Source: Tengunoibacter tsumagoiensis (GTDB lineage Bacteria; Chloroflexota; Ktedonobacteria; Ktedonobacterales; Ktedonobacteraceae). Taken from it: a stretch of DNA of 64,000 bases. Every line of letters begins with the position of its first letter. Position 1 is the stretch's first letter. The notes beneath the pieces are model-generated. The model searched no databases. It was not told the origin of the DNA and saw only the letters and a list, made by a program, of their open reading frames with translations. Location: assembly GCF_003967535.1 (NCBI RefSeq), contig NZ_BIFR01000001.1:3967001-4031000 (forward strand). Direction: 5' to 3'. The position numbers and the translations under genes are program-made. Of this stretch, positions 18,254 through 27,765 are shown piece by piece.

Positions 18254-20005
18254 ATGCCCATAAATGCTGATGAGACGCCTGCTCAACTTGGCGATTATCG
18301 ATTAGTTATGGAATTGCCCGCAACCGATGCCATTCGAACCTTTATTGGAGCTCATGTCTCTCCTCTGCATACGAAGCCTTTAGTCTCTGTCCAATGGTTT
18401 TTTACGGCTCCTCTGGTAACGCTCGAAGCAAAAAAACAGTTTCTTCGACATGCTCTCTTACTCAAGCAATTACGTCATCCATATCTGGTCTCGTTCTTAT
18501 CAGCAGGAATCGAAACGGCATCACACACTCCTTTTATTGTGACTGAACAGATACGCGCTAATTCTCTCTATGCTCTTCTTCAACAGAATGCCTATCGCCC
18601 ACTTACTGAGATGAAAGCTTTGATGTTTATCTCACAGATAGGGCTTGCTCTTACGTATATGCATATGCATCAGGTAACACATGGCAATCTGTCTCCCCAG
18701 ACTACGTTCCTGCGCACACGGTACGATATTCAGATAGGAGGGTTCCAATTACCTATCTCATCAGCGACCCCATCTCCATATACACAAGGCAGCAGTCAGA
18801 GTGGGGATCTTTATGCCCTGGCATGCCTGGCCTACACGCTCTTGACTGGTCATGAGCCCTTCACGACCACCACTGCTTTCGCAGACGATCACCCATCAGC
18901 AGATCTCTTACGCAGGCCTCGCGAACTAAATCCTCTTCTTTCCACACAGATTGAGGAGGTCCTTCTCACTGCTCTGCATGACGATCCAGCTCTCCGCTAT
19001 CCCTCTATCCGCGCCTTTCTCAATGCCCTGGGAACAACTATTAGCACAAGCGGCAAGCAGCAGGTTCTCGCTGTACAGGCGATGGCACAGCCAGTCATGC
19101 CAACCTCTTTACCATCCACGCCGGGTGCAGGTGAAGTTCCAGAACCACAAGAATCGATAGATCCTGATACGATCAACGAACGGTCAGCGGAAAATCCACC
19201 GGCAGGCGCGCTTCCTGATGAGCCTGCGGAGGCTATCGTAGAAGAGGTGTCTTCATCTACGCTCGTAGCCGGTGTTCATACAGATCGTTTTCCATCATCT
19301 CAGGTTTTTACGCACAGATCACAACCATCACGCAATACAACCGCCGAAAAAAAACGCTCACGATCGCGCTTGCTTGCGCTTGCGCTGCTGCTTATTATGA
19401 TCCTGGGCATCGTTCTGGCGGGAGTATTCTTTGCACTCATCCCCTCGTTGCCAGATCATACAGGAGTCATCAGACCAACTGTTACGACTCCCAGCCAACC
19501 ACTCATCCTTACGGCCCTTCCAACCCGCGCAGAAGGTACGGTCCAGCCAACGCCCACTAATACTCTTTCTGCAACCAATCCACCTGTAGAGCCGTCGCCA
19601 ACGGCCACGCCAACATCTGCCCCCAGTCCCACGGCGGCCCCTACGATAGCACCAACATCAGAACCGACACCTACTGCAACGGCAGCGCCAACTGCAACAG
19701 CCACGCCAACATCGACCATCTTTGCAGTAACCCCGGCGCAACTTCAGTCCAATAGCTGTGACGCTGGACAAAATTTCTATACCTGTACCTTGACGATCTC
19801 CCTGTCGTCATCAGCTCCAAAATCACAAAGCTGGTATGGTTTTGGGATGGGAGGATCAGCGCAATTCCAACCTTCTGGTGGCCGGCTCAGTCCAGGAGAG
19901 ACACAGCAAATTAAAGTAACGTTGTTTACAACGTGCCCATCTAATGGCTATACGTTGTTCGTTGGAAATTCAACAAACAACATCATTATTCCCTGGAATT
20001 GTTAA
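18254..20005 (+). CDS. Membrane pseudokinase with extracellular Pro/Thr-rich stalk
   Basis: A 583-residue protein built like a bacterial PknB-type receptor kinase. The N-terminal kinase fold (about 1-265) has clear helices, including LLKQLRHPYLVSFLSAG and GDLYALACLAYTLLTGHEPF. The catalytic residues are gone: the lysine strand reads VSVQWF, the HRDxKxxN loop reads HGNLSPQTTF, and DFG reads GGF. It should not phosphorylate but may bind ligands or kinases. A charged segment and one membrane helix (about residues 376-398) follow, then a long Pro/Thr/Ala-rich stalk (TPTATAAPTATATPTST) and a C-terminal domain of about 90 residues with Cys residues (SNSCDAGQNFYTC, PWNC) that resembles Ig-like extracellular domains. 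It ends 3 bases from a convergent receiver gene. Confidence 0.85.
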   Translation: MPINADETPAQLGDYRLVMELPATDAIRTFIGAHVSPLHTKPLVSVQWFFTAPLVTLEAKKQFLRHALLLKQLRHPYLVSFLSAGIETASHTPFIVTEQIRANSLYALLQQNAYRPLTEMKALMFISQIGLALTYMHMHQVTHGNLSPQTTFLRTRYDIQIGGFQLPISSATPSPYTQGSSQSGDLYALACLAYTLLTGHEPFTTTTAFADDHPSADLLRRPRELNPLLSTQIEEVLLTALHDDPALRYPSIRAFLNALGTTISTSGKQQVLAVQAMAQPVMPTSLPSTPGAGEVPEPQESIDPDTINERSAENPPAGALPDEPAEAIVEEVSSSTLVAGVHTDRFPSSQVFTHRSQPSRNTTAEKKRSRSRLLALALLLIMILGIVLAGVFFALIPSLPDHTGVIRPTVTTPSQPLILTALPTRAEGTVQPTPTNTLSATNPPVEPSPTATPTSAPSPTAAPTIAPTSEPTPTATAAPTATATPTSTIFAVTPAQLQSNSCDAGQNFYTCTLTISLSSSAPKSQSWYGFGMGGSAQFQPSGGRLSPGETQQIKVTLFTTCPSNGYTLFVGNSTNNIIIPWNC

Positions 20006-20008
20006 GCA

Positions 20009-20473
20009 CTATTCATCAATTCGCTCAACGATGGGGGTAGAAGTATGGTATGAGCTTAGAGGTGGGATAAAGGAGTGGACAATATCGAGGAGGTCACGAA
20101 CGTGAAACGGTTTGACGATAACACGTTCAACACCAAGACTATCCGCATCCGGGCTCGTATTGGCAGCAGTGATAACCACAATGGCTGGTCGAGGGGAGGG
20201 CATATGATGTTCTTCCCATTGTCTATGCAAGTGCTCCAAAAATGTACGGCCACTCATGCCTGGCATCGCAAGGTCTAACAAGATAACAGCGGGATAGCAG
20301 CCTTCACTGGCTGCATTCTTGATCCAATCCAGTGCCTCCTGTCCTTCCGCCGCCTCTGCTGGCTCAAAACCATCTAACTCAAGGGCCCAGGAGACCATAT
20401 CGCGGATAGCTGGATTATCGTCCACTACCAGTACAACTGGCGATCGCCCCTCTTCATACTGCGGATACTTCAT
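20009..20473 (-). CDS. Single-domain response regulator
   Basis: A 154-residue receiver without an output domain. It has VVDDNPAIRD, phospho-acceptor Asp in VILLDLAMPGMSG, VITAAN for the switch residue and the conserved Lys in RVIVKPFHV. The C-terminal 20 residues are a flexible tail. No histidine kinase is adjacent, so it is an orphan that may serve the kinases of the 7-13 kb cluster. I chose ATG 20473, which has a GAGAG stretch just upstream; a TTG four codons earlier is the alternative. It converges with the pseudokinase gene with almost no gap. Confidence 0.85.
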   Translation of the reverse strand: MKYPQYEEGRSPVVLVVDDNPAIRDMVSWALELDGFEPAEAAEGQEALDWIKNAASEGCYPAVILLDLAMPGMSGRTFLEHLHRQWEEHHMPSPRPAIVVITAANTSPDADSLGVERVIVKPFHVRDLLDIVHSFIPPLSSYHTSTPIVERIDE

Positions 20474-20587
20474 GCACTCTCTCAAATCTCTTCATCTTAT
20501 GAGCAACCAGTGAGAATAACAACATACTCTTCTTCTCGAAGCACTGTTATCTCTGCTACTAGCAGTGACAGTAAAATGAGATCTTTC

Positions 20588-21385
20588 TTAAAAATTTTGT
20601 TGAAGAAAAGCTCGTACCTGAGCCAGAAATGCTTCTGGCTGCTCTAAACATGTGAGATGTCCAGACTGAGCAAGCACAACACATTGCGCTTTGGGGATAT
20701 GCTCCACATAGCGCTGCACCAGATCTGGAGGCGTGACCAGATCCTGCTCGCCAACGATGACCAGGGTTGGACAAACAATCTGTGCCAGGAGATCAGATGC
20801 ATCCTCTCGCTCGGCCATCCCTCGCGAAGCTGCGGCAATCGCCTGGACAGTATTCGCAGCAATCAGTTGCCGCACTCGTACTTCAACTTCTGGCTGCTGT
20901 CTCCTGGTCCGTTCAGCAAGCAACCTGGGAATTTGTAGATCGGCAACAGCCTGGGTGCCTCTGGTGAGGGCCAGTTCAGCCAGCCTCTCTCGATTGATCT
21001 TCCCCTCTTCAGTATCGGCAGCTGGCTTCGTATCTGCAAAGATGAGTCCTGCAATGCGTTGGGGGTATTTTCGGAGCATCGCAAAGGCAACATAACCCCC
21101 CATTGAGAGGCCACAGAGGACGGCCTGCTTCATTCCAAGCGCGTCCATCAATGCTACAATATCATCTGCCACTGTCTCCATGGTGAGAATACCGTTGCTT
21201 AAGCTACTTTCGCCAAAGCCACGATAATCACACGCCACCAACCGATAACGCTGCTCGCTAAGAAGCGCTGTCATCAGCTCGGTCCACATGCTTCGGTTGA
21301 GAGGGAAAGCATGAAGAAAGAGAACGGGCAACCCTATCCCATGATCATCATAGGAGATATCAACCCCATTGATGCTTATTTTCAC
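20588..21385 (-). CDS. Alpha/beta hydrolase in the 2-oxoacid dehydrogenase operon
   Basis: A 265-residue soluble hydrolase. It has the HAFPLN oxyanion-loop region, the nucleophile elbow GLSMGG near residue 95, an acid residue in GEQDLVTPPD and the catalytic His in SGHLTCLEQPE. It is close in style to 3-oxoadipate enol-lactonase-type esterases. It is the last gene of the operon, with 2 bases between lipA and its start, so it is surely co-transcribed. Hydrolases are found with, or fused to, E2 subunits of acetoin dehydrogenase systems in some bacteria; whether this one acts on a related acyl substrate is inference. Confidence 0.88.
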   Translation of the reverse strand: MKISINGVDISYDDHGIGLPVLFLHAFPLNRSMWTELMTALLSEQRYRLVACDYRGFGESSLSNGILTMETVADDIVALMDALGMKQAVLCGLSMGGYVAFAMLRKYPQRIAGLIFADTKPAADTEEGKINRERLAELALTRGTQAVADLQIPRLLAERTRRQQPEVEVRVRQLIAANTVQAIAAASRGMAEREDASDLLAQIVCPTLVIVGEQDLVTPPDLVQRYVEHIPKAQCVVLAQSGHLTCLEQPEAFLAQVRAFLQQNF

Positions 21386-21387
21386 TG

Positions 21388-22269
21388 CTATGCCTGCTCT
21401 CTGGTGGCATCATCTGCCTGCTCGTGGGCATGATACGAGCTACGCACAAACGGCCCGGATGCGACATGGCGAAAACCCATCTTCTGTCCCTCGATCTTCA
21501 GAGCCTCGAACTCTTCTCTGGGCACGTAACGCTGGATCGGCAGGTGCTTGAACGATGGGCGCAGGTACTGTCCAATGGTGAGTATATCAACATCATGCTC
21601 GCGCATATCACGCATAACCTGCAAAACTTCGTCTGTCGTCTCGCCTAATCCCAGCATAAAGCCTGATTTGGTCGCGATAGCCGGGTTCATCTCTTTGGAC
21701 CATTTCAACACCTGGAGCGAGCGCTCATACACGGCCTGCGGTCGCACTGTTCGATACAGCCGTGGAATGGTCTCAACATTATGATTAAACACGGCTGGCT
21801 TCGCGTCAATAACGACCTGGAGCGCTTCACGCACACCTTTAAAGTCTGGCGTGAGGACTTCGACTTTACACTCTGGATTGAGCCGCTTGATCCAGCGAAT
21901 TGTGGAAGCAAAGACACCAGCTCCACCATCTTTGAGCTCATCGCGGTTCACTGAGGTCACAACCGCATAGCGCAATCCCATCTGTTGTACGGCCTCGGCC
22001 ACACGTTTGGGCTCCTCCCAATCTAAGCCCAATGGACGGCCTGTATCGACGGCGCAGAAGCCACAACTGCGCGTACAGACGCTTCCTAAGATCATAAAGG
22101 TCGCCGTTTTATGGCTCCAACATTCGCCAATATTTGGGCAACGAGCCTCCTCACAGACGGTATGGAGAGATTGTCCACGCATCAGAGTCTTGAGATTCTG
22201 GTAGTTCTCTCCTTTAGGAGCTTTGATCCTGAGCCATTCAGGACGACGCTCCGGGATGATGGTCGTCAT
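21388..22269 (-). CDS. lipA: Lipoyl synthase
   Basis: A 293-residue radical-SAM enzyme that inserts two sulfurs into octanoyl groups on E2 and H-protein lipoyl domains. Both iron-sulfur clusters are visible: the auxiliary-cluster motif [12 protein letters not shown] and the radical-SAM motif [10 protein letters not shown]. The C-terminal RSSYHA carries the conserved serine that ligates the auxiliary cluster. The length is normal for the family. It lies 106 bases downstream of the E2 gene whose lipoyl lysine it would modify, an arrangement that keeps cofactor supply tied to the complex. The start ATG 22269 gives [12 protein letters not shown], matching the usual start of the family core. Confidence 0.95.
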   Translation of the reverse strand: MTTIIPERRPEWLRIKAPKGENYQNLKTLMRGQSLHTVCEEARCPNIGECWSHKTATFMILGSVCTRSCGFCAVDTGRPLGLDWEEPKRVAEAVQQMGLRYAVVTSVNRDELKDGGAGVFASTIRWIKRLNPECKVEVLTPDFKGVREALQVVIDAKPAVFNHNVETIPRLYRTVRPQAVYERSLQVLKWSKEMNPAIATKSGFMLGLGETTDEVLQVMRDMREHDVDILTIGQYLRPSFKHLPIQRYVPREEFEALKIEGQKMGFRHVASGPFVRSSYHAHEQADDATREQA

Positions 22270-22375
22270 GCTACTTTTCCCTTGTTCTAGCGTTGCTACC
22301 TTGAACCTGCTTGCTTCTGCCTTTGACGACGAAGGAAACAGGTCCGATCAGTAGAGAGTATCTGTTCCATATTGT

Positions 22376-23719
22376 CTAATAGACGTCGATCTCGCGACCA
22401 TAACTCTGCAATTTTGTGCGTATGGCCTGCAAGAAACCACCCGCTCCTGCACCATCGAGGATACGATGATCAAAGGAGAGACTGATGTACATCATCGAGC
22501 GGACTGCAATTGCGTCGTCTTCGATGACTACAGGACGTTTTACCACCGCATCCATGCTTAAAATTCCGGCATGGGGTTGGTTGATGATGGGCATCGATAT
22601 AATTGTACCAAATACACCAGGATTATTCACTACAAACGTGCTATTTTGCAGATCCTGAACGGTCAGTTTATTGGCCCGCGCTCGCTGTGCCAGCTGGTTG
22701 ACCTGCCGCGCTAATCCAGCTACGGTAAGCTGATCGGCGTCATAGATGGTCGGAACGACCAGACCGGTCTCGGTTGCAACGGCCATTCCAAGGTTGATCC
22801 GCTTTTTGATGATAATCTTATTATCTTCTGTCCAGGTGGAGTTCATCAATGGGATCTTGCGCAATCCTTCACAGACGGCCTTCATGACAAAGGGCACAAA
22901 GCTAATTCCATACCCCTCGCGCTGCTTGAAATCTTCTTTGTTCTTTGCCAGCCACTTCGCAATGTTGGTCATATCCACTTCTACGACAGTGGTGGCATGT
23001 GGGGATGTCCGCTTGCTACGCACCATATGCTCGGCGATAGCCAGCCGCATCCGGCTGGGGACCAGGATCTCTTCGTCTACCCCTGCTACTGTTTCGCTTT
23101 TCAGCGCTGGCACTTCAGTAGTGGCTTTCTGGCCGTTTTGATGCAGGCTGTTTGTGGCAACAACCTGTGGTGCTATGGTCGGAGCCGTCCTGCGCTGCTC
23201 TACGTAACTGAGAATATCTTCTTTGCGCACACGGCCACCGGCTCCGGTTCCATGAATGATGTTGAGATCAATGCCATGTTCATACGCCAGACGTCTGGCA
23301 AGAGGCGAGATCCGCTGCCTCTCTTCTTCTGTTCGTCTTCCAGCTGAGGTGGCTCCTGCTTCCAGATTGCCATTGAGCCCTCCCCCAGAGATGCGCTCAG
23401 ACTCGTGAAGCGGTGTCGCCGCCTCCTGTAAAGAGTCCACTGGTGAGGCGTCAGGCCCGCTATGACTCTGCGCTTCCTCGGCACTTTCTTCAATCAGGGC
23501 GATCGCAGCTCCCACTGACACCGTTTCATCAACGTTGACCAGGATTTTGGCCAGGCGGCCCGCTACTGGCGAGGGGAGCTCTGCGTTGATCTTATCAGTG
23601 ATCACCTCTGCAAGCGCTTCGTCTCGCTCGACATAATCACCTTCGTTTTTCAACCAGGCTCCAATCGTCCCCTCTGCTACCGATTCCCCTAAGCGAGGCA
23701 TCGTTACCGACGTTGGCAT
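22376..23719 (-). CDS. Dihydrolipoamide acyltransferase (E2) of a 2-oxoacid dehydrogenase complex
   Basis: A 447-residue E2 core subunit. Residues 1-77 form one lipoyl domain with the modified lysine in ITDKINAELPSP. A Ser/Glu/Gly-rich linker follows, then the peripheral subunit-binding domain (about 135-175, ISPLARRLAYEHGIDL and GTGAGGRVRKEDI), a second linker and the catalytic domain. The catalytic His-Asp motif is intact in SFDHRILDGAGAGGF. It takes acyl groups from the E1 pair encoded just upstream and passes them to CoA. Sequence does not decide between pyruvate, branched-chain and acetoin substrates; the DHRILDGA type with a single lipoyl domain fits the branched-chain or acetoin group. 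No E3 gene is adjacent. Confidence 0.92.
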   Translation of the reverse strand: MPTSVTMPRLGESVAEGTIGAWLKNEGDYVERDEALAEVITDKINAELPSPVAGRLAKILVNVDETVSVGAAIALIEESAEEAQSHSGPDASPVDSLQEAATPLHESERISGGGLNGNLEAGATSAGRRTEEERQRISPLARRLAYEHGIDLNIIHGTGAGGRVRKEDILSYVEQRRTAPTIAPQVVATNSLHQNGQKATTEVPALKSETVAGVDEEILVPSRMRLAIAEHMVRSKRTSPHATTVVEVDMTNIAKWLAKNKEDFKQREGYGISFVPFVMKAVCEGLRKIPLMNSTWTEDNKIIIKKRINLGMAVATETGLVVPTIYDADQLTVAGLARQVNQLAQRARANKLTVQDLQNSTFVVNNPGVFGTIISMPIINQPHAGILSMDAVVKRPVVIEDDAIAVRSMMYISLSFDHRILDGAGAGGFLQAIRTKLQSYGREIDVY

Positions 23720-23808
23720 AAGTAGCCTCCCTCTTCACATACTAGGCATAGACAACTGACATCCTCTAAGACAGCATACATATAGTTTACCTCAAGTCCT
23801 GTTCTGGT

Positions 23809-24810
23809 CTAATACGCAGCAAGTTGCCTGGCCGCCGATAGGATCTTGTCGGCATTCGGCAGGTATGCTTGCTCCAGGGGTGGTGCATAGGGAAAAGGCA
23901 CATCTGGCGCTGCCACACGGGTAATGGGGCCATCCAGATATTCAAACAGATCCTGGGCTAAGATAGCGGACAGCTCTGCACCAATACCGCCCGTCAGGGT
24001 ATCTTCATGAACAATTAACACTTTATTGGTCCGCTTCACCGATTCCATGATTGTCTCACGATCCAGGGGCGAGAGCGAACGAAGGTCCAGCACTTCAACC
24101 TCAAGATCGTCGTTCTCTTCCAGAACCTGCGCGGCTCGCAGACACTGATGAACCATCGCCCCATAGGTGAGGATGGTCATGTCTTCTCCCTCGCGCCGCA
24201 CAATGGCCTTGCCCAGAGGGACGACATAATCGTCTAAGGGCAGCTCCTCACGCAACTCCGGCAACCGGTAAAGCAACTTGTGCTCCAGATAGAGCACAGG
24301 GTTATTATCCCGAATCGCCGCTTTGAGCAGGCCTTTGGCATCATACGCTGTCGAAGGGACAACCACTTTGATCCCTGGTGTATGGAAAAACCAGGCCTCA
24401 GGACTGGCTGAATGGAATGGGCCACCCTTTGTCCCTCCCCCGGAAGGACCCCGAATAACGATAGGCACAGGCATACCTACACGCCAGTACATCTTGGCTG
24501 ACATGTTAATAATCTGGTCAAAGCCGCAGGTAATGAAATCGATAAATTGCATCTCAGCTATTGGACGCATGCCCATGAGCGCAGCACCAACCGCCGACCC
24601 AATAATCGCCGCTTCAGACATCGGAGTATCAATCACACGCCCGGCACCAAACTCTTCAAGGAGTCCTGCGCTGACCTTGAAAGCTCCTCCGTATGCCCCT
24701 ACGTCTTCCCCTAACAAAAAGACGGCTTCGTCGCGCTGCATCTCTTCCCGAATCGCCTGGCTAATGGCCTCTAAATAGGTTACTTTGGTGGCTTTCTGAG
24801 GTTCTCTCAT
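23809..24810 (-). CDS. 2-oxoacid dehydrogenase E1 component, beta subunit
   Basis: A 333-residue transketolase-like subunit that completes the thiamine diphosphate site of E1. Features include FLLGEDVGAYGGAFKVSAGL at the N-terminus, DTPMSEAAIIGSAVG, the GGGTKGGPFHSASPEAWFFH loop, and the C-terminal domain with EVLDLRSLSPLDRETI and VLIVHEDTLTGGIGAEL. Its start overlaps the stop of the alpha subunit gene by four bases (ATGA), which couples translation and favours equal amounts of both subunits. The last residues (LSAARQLAAY) are typical of the family. Confidence 0.93.
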   Translation of the reverse strand: MREPQKATKVTYLEAISQAIREEMQRDEAVFLLGEDVGAYGGAFKVSAGLLEEFGAGRVIDTPMSEAAIIGSAVGAALMGMRPIAEMQFIDFITCGFDQIINMSAKMYWRVGMPVPIVIRGPSGGGTKGGPFHSASPEAWFFHTPGIKVVVPSTAYDAKGLLKAAIRDNNPVLYLEHKLLYRLPELREELPLDDYVVPLGKAIVRREGEDMTILTYGAMVHQCLRAAQVLEENDDLEVEVLDLRSLSPLDRETIMESVKRTNKVLIVHEDTLTGGIGAELSAILAQDLFEYLDGPITRVAAPDVPFPYAPPLEQAYLPNADKILSAARQLAAY

Positions 24811-25892
24811 CGTCCTATGGCCTCCTCTGCCTTCCGCACGATGTTAAAGGGCTGACCTGTTCGACAATCTATTGCATTGATATAAGAGGGAGCAGTTGCC
24901 CCTGGCTCGCCAATGATGGCAATTGGTCCATCAGGAGCGAATACATAGTCAGCCACTGTCTCGCTAGCGGGGAGCGGGCTCTGCTCCGCAAAGGCTACAG
25001 CATCCTGAACTTCTCGTTGAATGCTCGCTTCTATCTCGGCCTTTGTCTCCATGGTCAGGATTTCCTTCTGCATAAGATAGGCTTCAAAGCTGTGAATTGG
25101 ATCACGTGCTAACCAGCTGGCTCTCTCTTCTTCAGGAACATAATCGGCCTTGTCAGCCTCAGAATGCCCACGCACGCGAAAAGTTCGACACTCAATAATG
25201 CTCGCTCCATCTCCTTTTCTCGCTCGCTCAACCGCTTGCTGAACGGTGGTGAAGACGGTCAAAACATCGTTTCCATCAATGCTTTCGCCTGGGAGTCCAT
25301 ACGCTTTGGCTCGCTCTGATAGGTGTTGCAATGCGCTCTGTCTGGATGATGGGGTGGAGTAGGCATAGCCGTTGTTTTCAATGATCAGAACCAGTGGCAG
25401 ACGCTGGACAGCCGCAAAGTTCATGGCTTCATGAAAAGCTCCTGTGCTGGTCGCTCCATCCCCACAGGTGGCCAGGACGACTCCTGGACGCTTACGCATC
25501 TTCATTGTAAGCGCAACACCGCTCGCTACTGGCAGTGATTCGCCCAAAATACTAATCATTGGTACGATTCCTGCATGCATATCCCCAATATGAAGCTGCC
25601 CGTCCCGCCCTAACGTCGCTGAGTTTCCTCGCGCCAACCATTGACACATCACTGCTCGCGGAGAAACTCCACGCACAAGATGCAGACCCAGATCTCGATG
25701 CTGCGGAACAATGCAGTCACCATCGCGCAACGCCATTGCTGCACCGACGGTTGTGGCCTCATGTCCTTGCGCTGTATATACTCCACCCACAATACGCCCT
25801 TGCAGGAAAAGCGTCCGTGTGCGGTCCTCTAGCGCTCGTGTGAGGCGCATAAAATAATAGATCTGTAGCAGGAAGGCCCGCCCCAGTTCCAT
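24807..25892 (-). CDS. 2-oxoacid dehydrogenase E1 component, alpha subunit
   Basis: A 361-residue thiamine diphosphate-dependent decarboxylase subunit. The cofactor-binding motif starts at GDGATSTGAFHEAMNFAA and ends with ENNGYAYSTPS. The loop RVRGHSEADKADYVPEEE occupies the position of the phosphorylation loop of PDH and BCKDH enzymes. GQEAT-like QGHEATTVGAAMAL is near the N-terminus. It opens a five-gene minus-strand operon (alpha, beta, E2, lipA, hydrolase). The ATG at 25892 is used because AAAGGA lies 8 bases upstream; an in-frame start three codons earlier is possible. Substrate specificity is undecided between branched-chain, acetoin-like and pyruvate. Confidence 0.93.
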   Translation of the reverse strand: MELGRAFLLQIYYFMRLTRALEDRTRTLFLQGRIVGGVYTAQGHEATTVGAAMALRDGDCIVPQHRDLGLHLVRGVSPRAVMCQWLARGNSATLGRDGQLHIGDMHAGIVPMISILGESLPVASGVALTMKMRKRPGVVLATCGDGATSTGAFHEAMNFAAVQRLPLVLIIENNGYAYSTPSSRQSALQHLSERAKAYGLPGESIDGNDVLTVFTTVQQAVERARKGDGASIIECRTFRVRGHSEADKADYVPEEERASWLARDPIHSFEAYLMQKEILTMETKAEIEASIQREVQDAVAFAEQSPLPASETVADYVFAPDGPIAIIGEPGATAPSYINAIDCRTGQPFNIVRKAEEAIGR

Positions 25893-25956
25893 AATACACA
25901 TCCTTTGCTATTTCAGATGCACCTGTGCTCATGCTAACATGCGATTTGAAGAGGTG

Positions 25957-27765
25957 TCAAGGTGATGATTCCTCTCCTTTTTTGGCCTGTTCACACACTA
26001 CAATCTCTTGTCTCAAACGCTTGATACGCTGACGATAGGCATCTTCGGGTTGGATATAGCCGAATTTTGGCTTGTCTCCCATGCTCACATGCCACTTCCG
26101 AAAAGCTAATCCAATCTCAGTCTGATAGAGCTCTTTGACACGCAACCATTGCTTCCAACCATACCGCCTGAGAACTCTTCGCTCTTCTTGTGTACGAACA
26201 AAGGAATGTTGTAGAAGGGCATACTCATCAACGGTAATAATACCGCGGCTCACTTCCGAAGCCAAAAATTCACGCAGGATATATACTTCATGACTCAATG
26301 ATTTGAGGAGAAAATAGAGGATCACAATCTGAGTACAAAAAGGGGGAATATAATTGGCAATGACTGCAATCGTTGATATCAGCATGATGGTTGCATTGTC
26401 TGGCGATGCAGTAGCCAGGTCGTTGGCAAACTGGTTGATAAAATCAAAGATGGTATGCAGCCCTATTGCCGCAAGAAAACCTACTAGTGGAATAGCTATA
26501 TGCTTCCATCTCAGACGCGTATGACGCACATATCCCAGGGCAATACCAAAACAAACGGTAAATGTAGAATGACACAGCCAGCCCAATACTATTCTGCCAA
26601 CAAAAAGGAAGAGGATTAATTTTGGACTCTGCACAAAATAATAAAAGTTTTCCACCATGGCAAAGCCTGCGCCGATTAATGCTCCGTAGACAATGCCATC
26701 AGTTATGTTATCAAATTCATCTCGTATCAAGAAGAAGAGGAGCAGAAGCCCAAAGCCTTTTACGCTCTCTTCAGTTACGCCTGCCCGCAAACCTTGAAAT
26801 AATGCATGCGCCAGTGCTCCTGAGTCCGGACCAGCAATCCCTACAAAGGCAGTATCCAATTGCTGCTCAATAAATAATGCTGGAGGAATAATAATTGCTC
26901 CCCAGATAAAAGCTCCTAAACGCAGAAACCAGGGCTCACGCTCAAAACGATCGATACAATTGACGAGCAAGCCAATGCCAATGGCCGGGATCAGGGGGAT
27001 TGTAAGAGCCGATAAGATGCTCACTGGACCATCCTGGGTTAACGCCATAAGATCGGTCATATTATGCAGGATAATCGCAATTACCGCGCCAACAATCAAA
27101 AAAGCCACTACCACCCCAAATACCCACCAGCGTACCTTCCCACGCAATAGTCTCGGTAATGCAAACTGCATGGTGATGCCCGCGCTCAAAAAGCCTTCCG
27201 GCACTCCTCCACTGTCCTCCTCTTCAGAGATGATGTCTGTGTCAATCCCTGCAAGGACGGTTGCTTCATTGGGAAGCACGCTAATTGAACTCTCCTGGTC
27301 CTGCCACTGCTTCAGCTTTATCAGGTGATCTTCTACTGGCGATCCATCAGTTTGAGGAGGACAGGCAAGGGAGGATACATCGTCAAGATCTCCCTGTGAA
27401 GGTGCAATTAATTGTAAGGTTGTGCCACCTAGCACAAAACAGTCCTGAGGCTGGAGAGGGAGCGATTCCCCCATCGGGACGGTGCGCCCATTCACGCGAA
27501 CAATATTCTGTGAGGTCAAATTATAGACACGCCAACCCAGCTCATCTAAGACTAAACGAGCATGTTCACGCGAGACGGTCGGGTCTAATAAGACCAGGTC
27601 GCTACTTAAGGCGCGACCAATAATCGTCTCACGCTGTGTAAGCAAGTGCACCAATCGTTCTTCTGGCAGCCATTCTACCGTCTGTTTCTCAGAGGTCTTT
27701 CTGGCCGTGTTCGCCGCTCTCACTCGCACAATACGCAGGACCCCAAAATTATCGCTTACGCTCAT
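25957..27765 (-). CDS. FHA domain fused to PrsW-type membrane protease
   Basis: A 602-residue protein. The N-terminal FHA domain (about residues 35-125) shows IIGRALSSDLVL, the SREHARL motif and LTSQNIVRVNG; such domains bind phosphothreonine. After a linker come about eight membrane helices of the PrsW (M82) glutamate protease family, with the paired glutamates in GVTEESVKGFG, then DNITDGIVYGALIGAGFAMV-EN and two conserved His positions (LCHSTF, IGLHTIFDF). The C-terminal 100 residues are basic and cytosolic. PrsW itself cleaves anti-sigma factors in Bacillus; coupling to FHA suggests control by Ser/Thr phosphorylation. ATG 27765 is chosen, with GGGA 10 bases upstream. Confidence 0.88.
   Translation of the reverse strand: MSVSDNFGVLRIVRVRAANTARKTSEKQTVEWLPEERLVHLLTQRETIIGRALSSDLVLLDPTVSREHARLVLDELGWRVYNLTSQNIVRVNGRTVPMGESLPLQPQDCFVLGGTTLQLIAPSQGDLDDVSSLACPPQTDGSPVEDHLIKLKQWQDQESSISVLPNEATVLAGIDTDIISEEEDSGGVPEGFLSAGITMQFALPRLLRGKVRWWVFGVVVAFLIVGAVIAIILHNMTDLMALTQDGPVSILSALTIPLIPAIGIGLLVNCIDRFEREPWFLRLGAFIWGAIIIPPALFIEQQLDTAFVGIAGPDSGALAHALFQGLRAGVTEESVKGFGLLLLFFLIRDEFDNITDGIVYGALIGAGFAMVENFYYFVQSPKLILFLFVGRIVLGWLCHSTFTVCFGIALGYVRHTRLRWKHIAIPLVGFLAAIGLHTIFDFINQFANDLATASPDNATIMLISTIAVIANYIPPFCTQIVILYFLLKSLSHEVYILREFLASEVSRGIITVDEYALLQHSFVRTQEERRVLRRYGWKQWLRVKELYQTEIGLAFRKWHVSMGDKPKFGYIQPEDAYRQRIKRLRQEIVVCEQAKKGEESSP

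Noticed and set aside
19456-19719. 87-codon minus-strand frame rich in Val, Gly and Ala
   Set aside because: It is the antisense shadow of the Pro/Thr-rich stalk of the pseudokinase.
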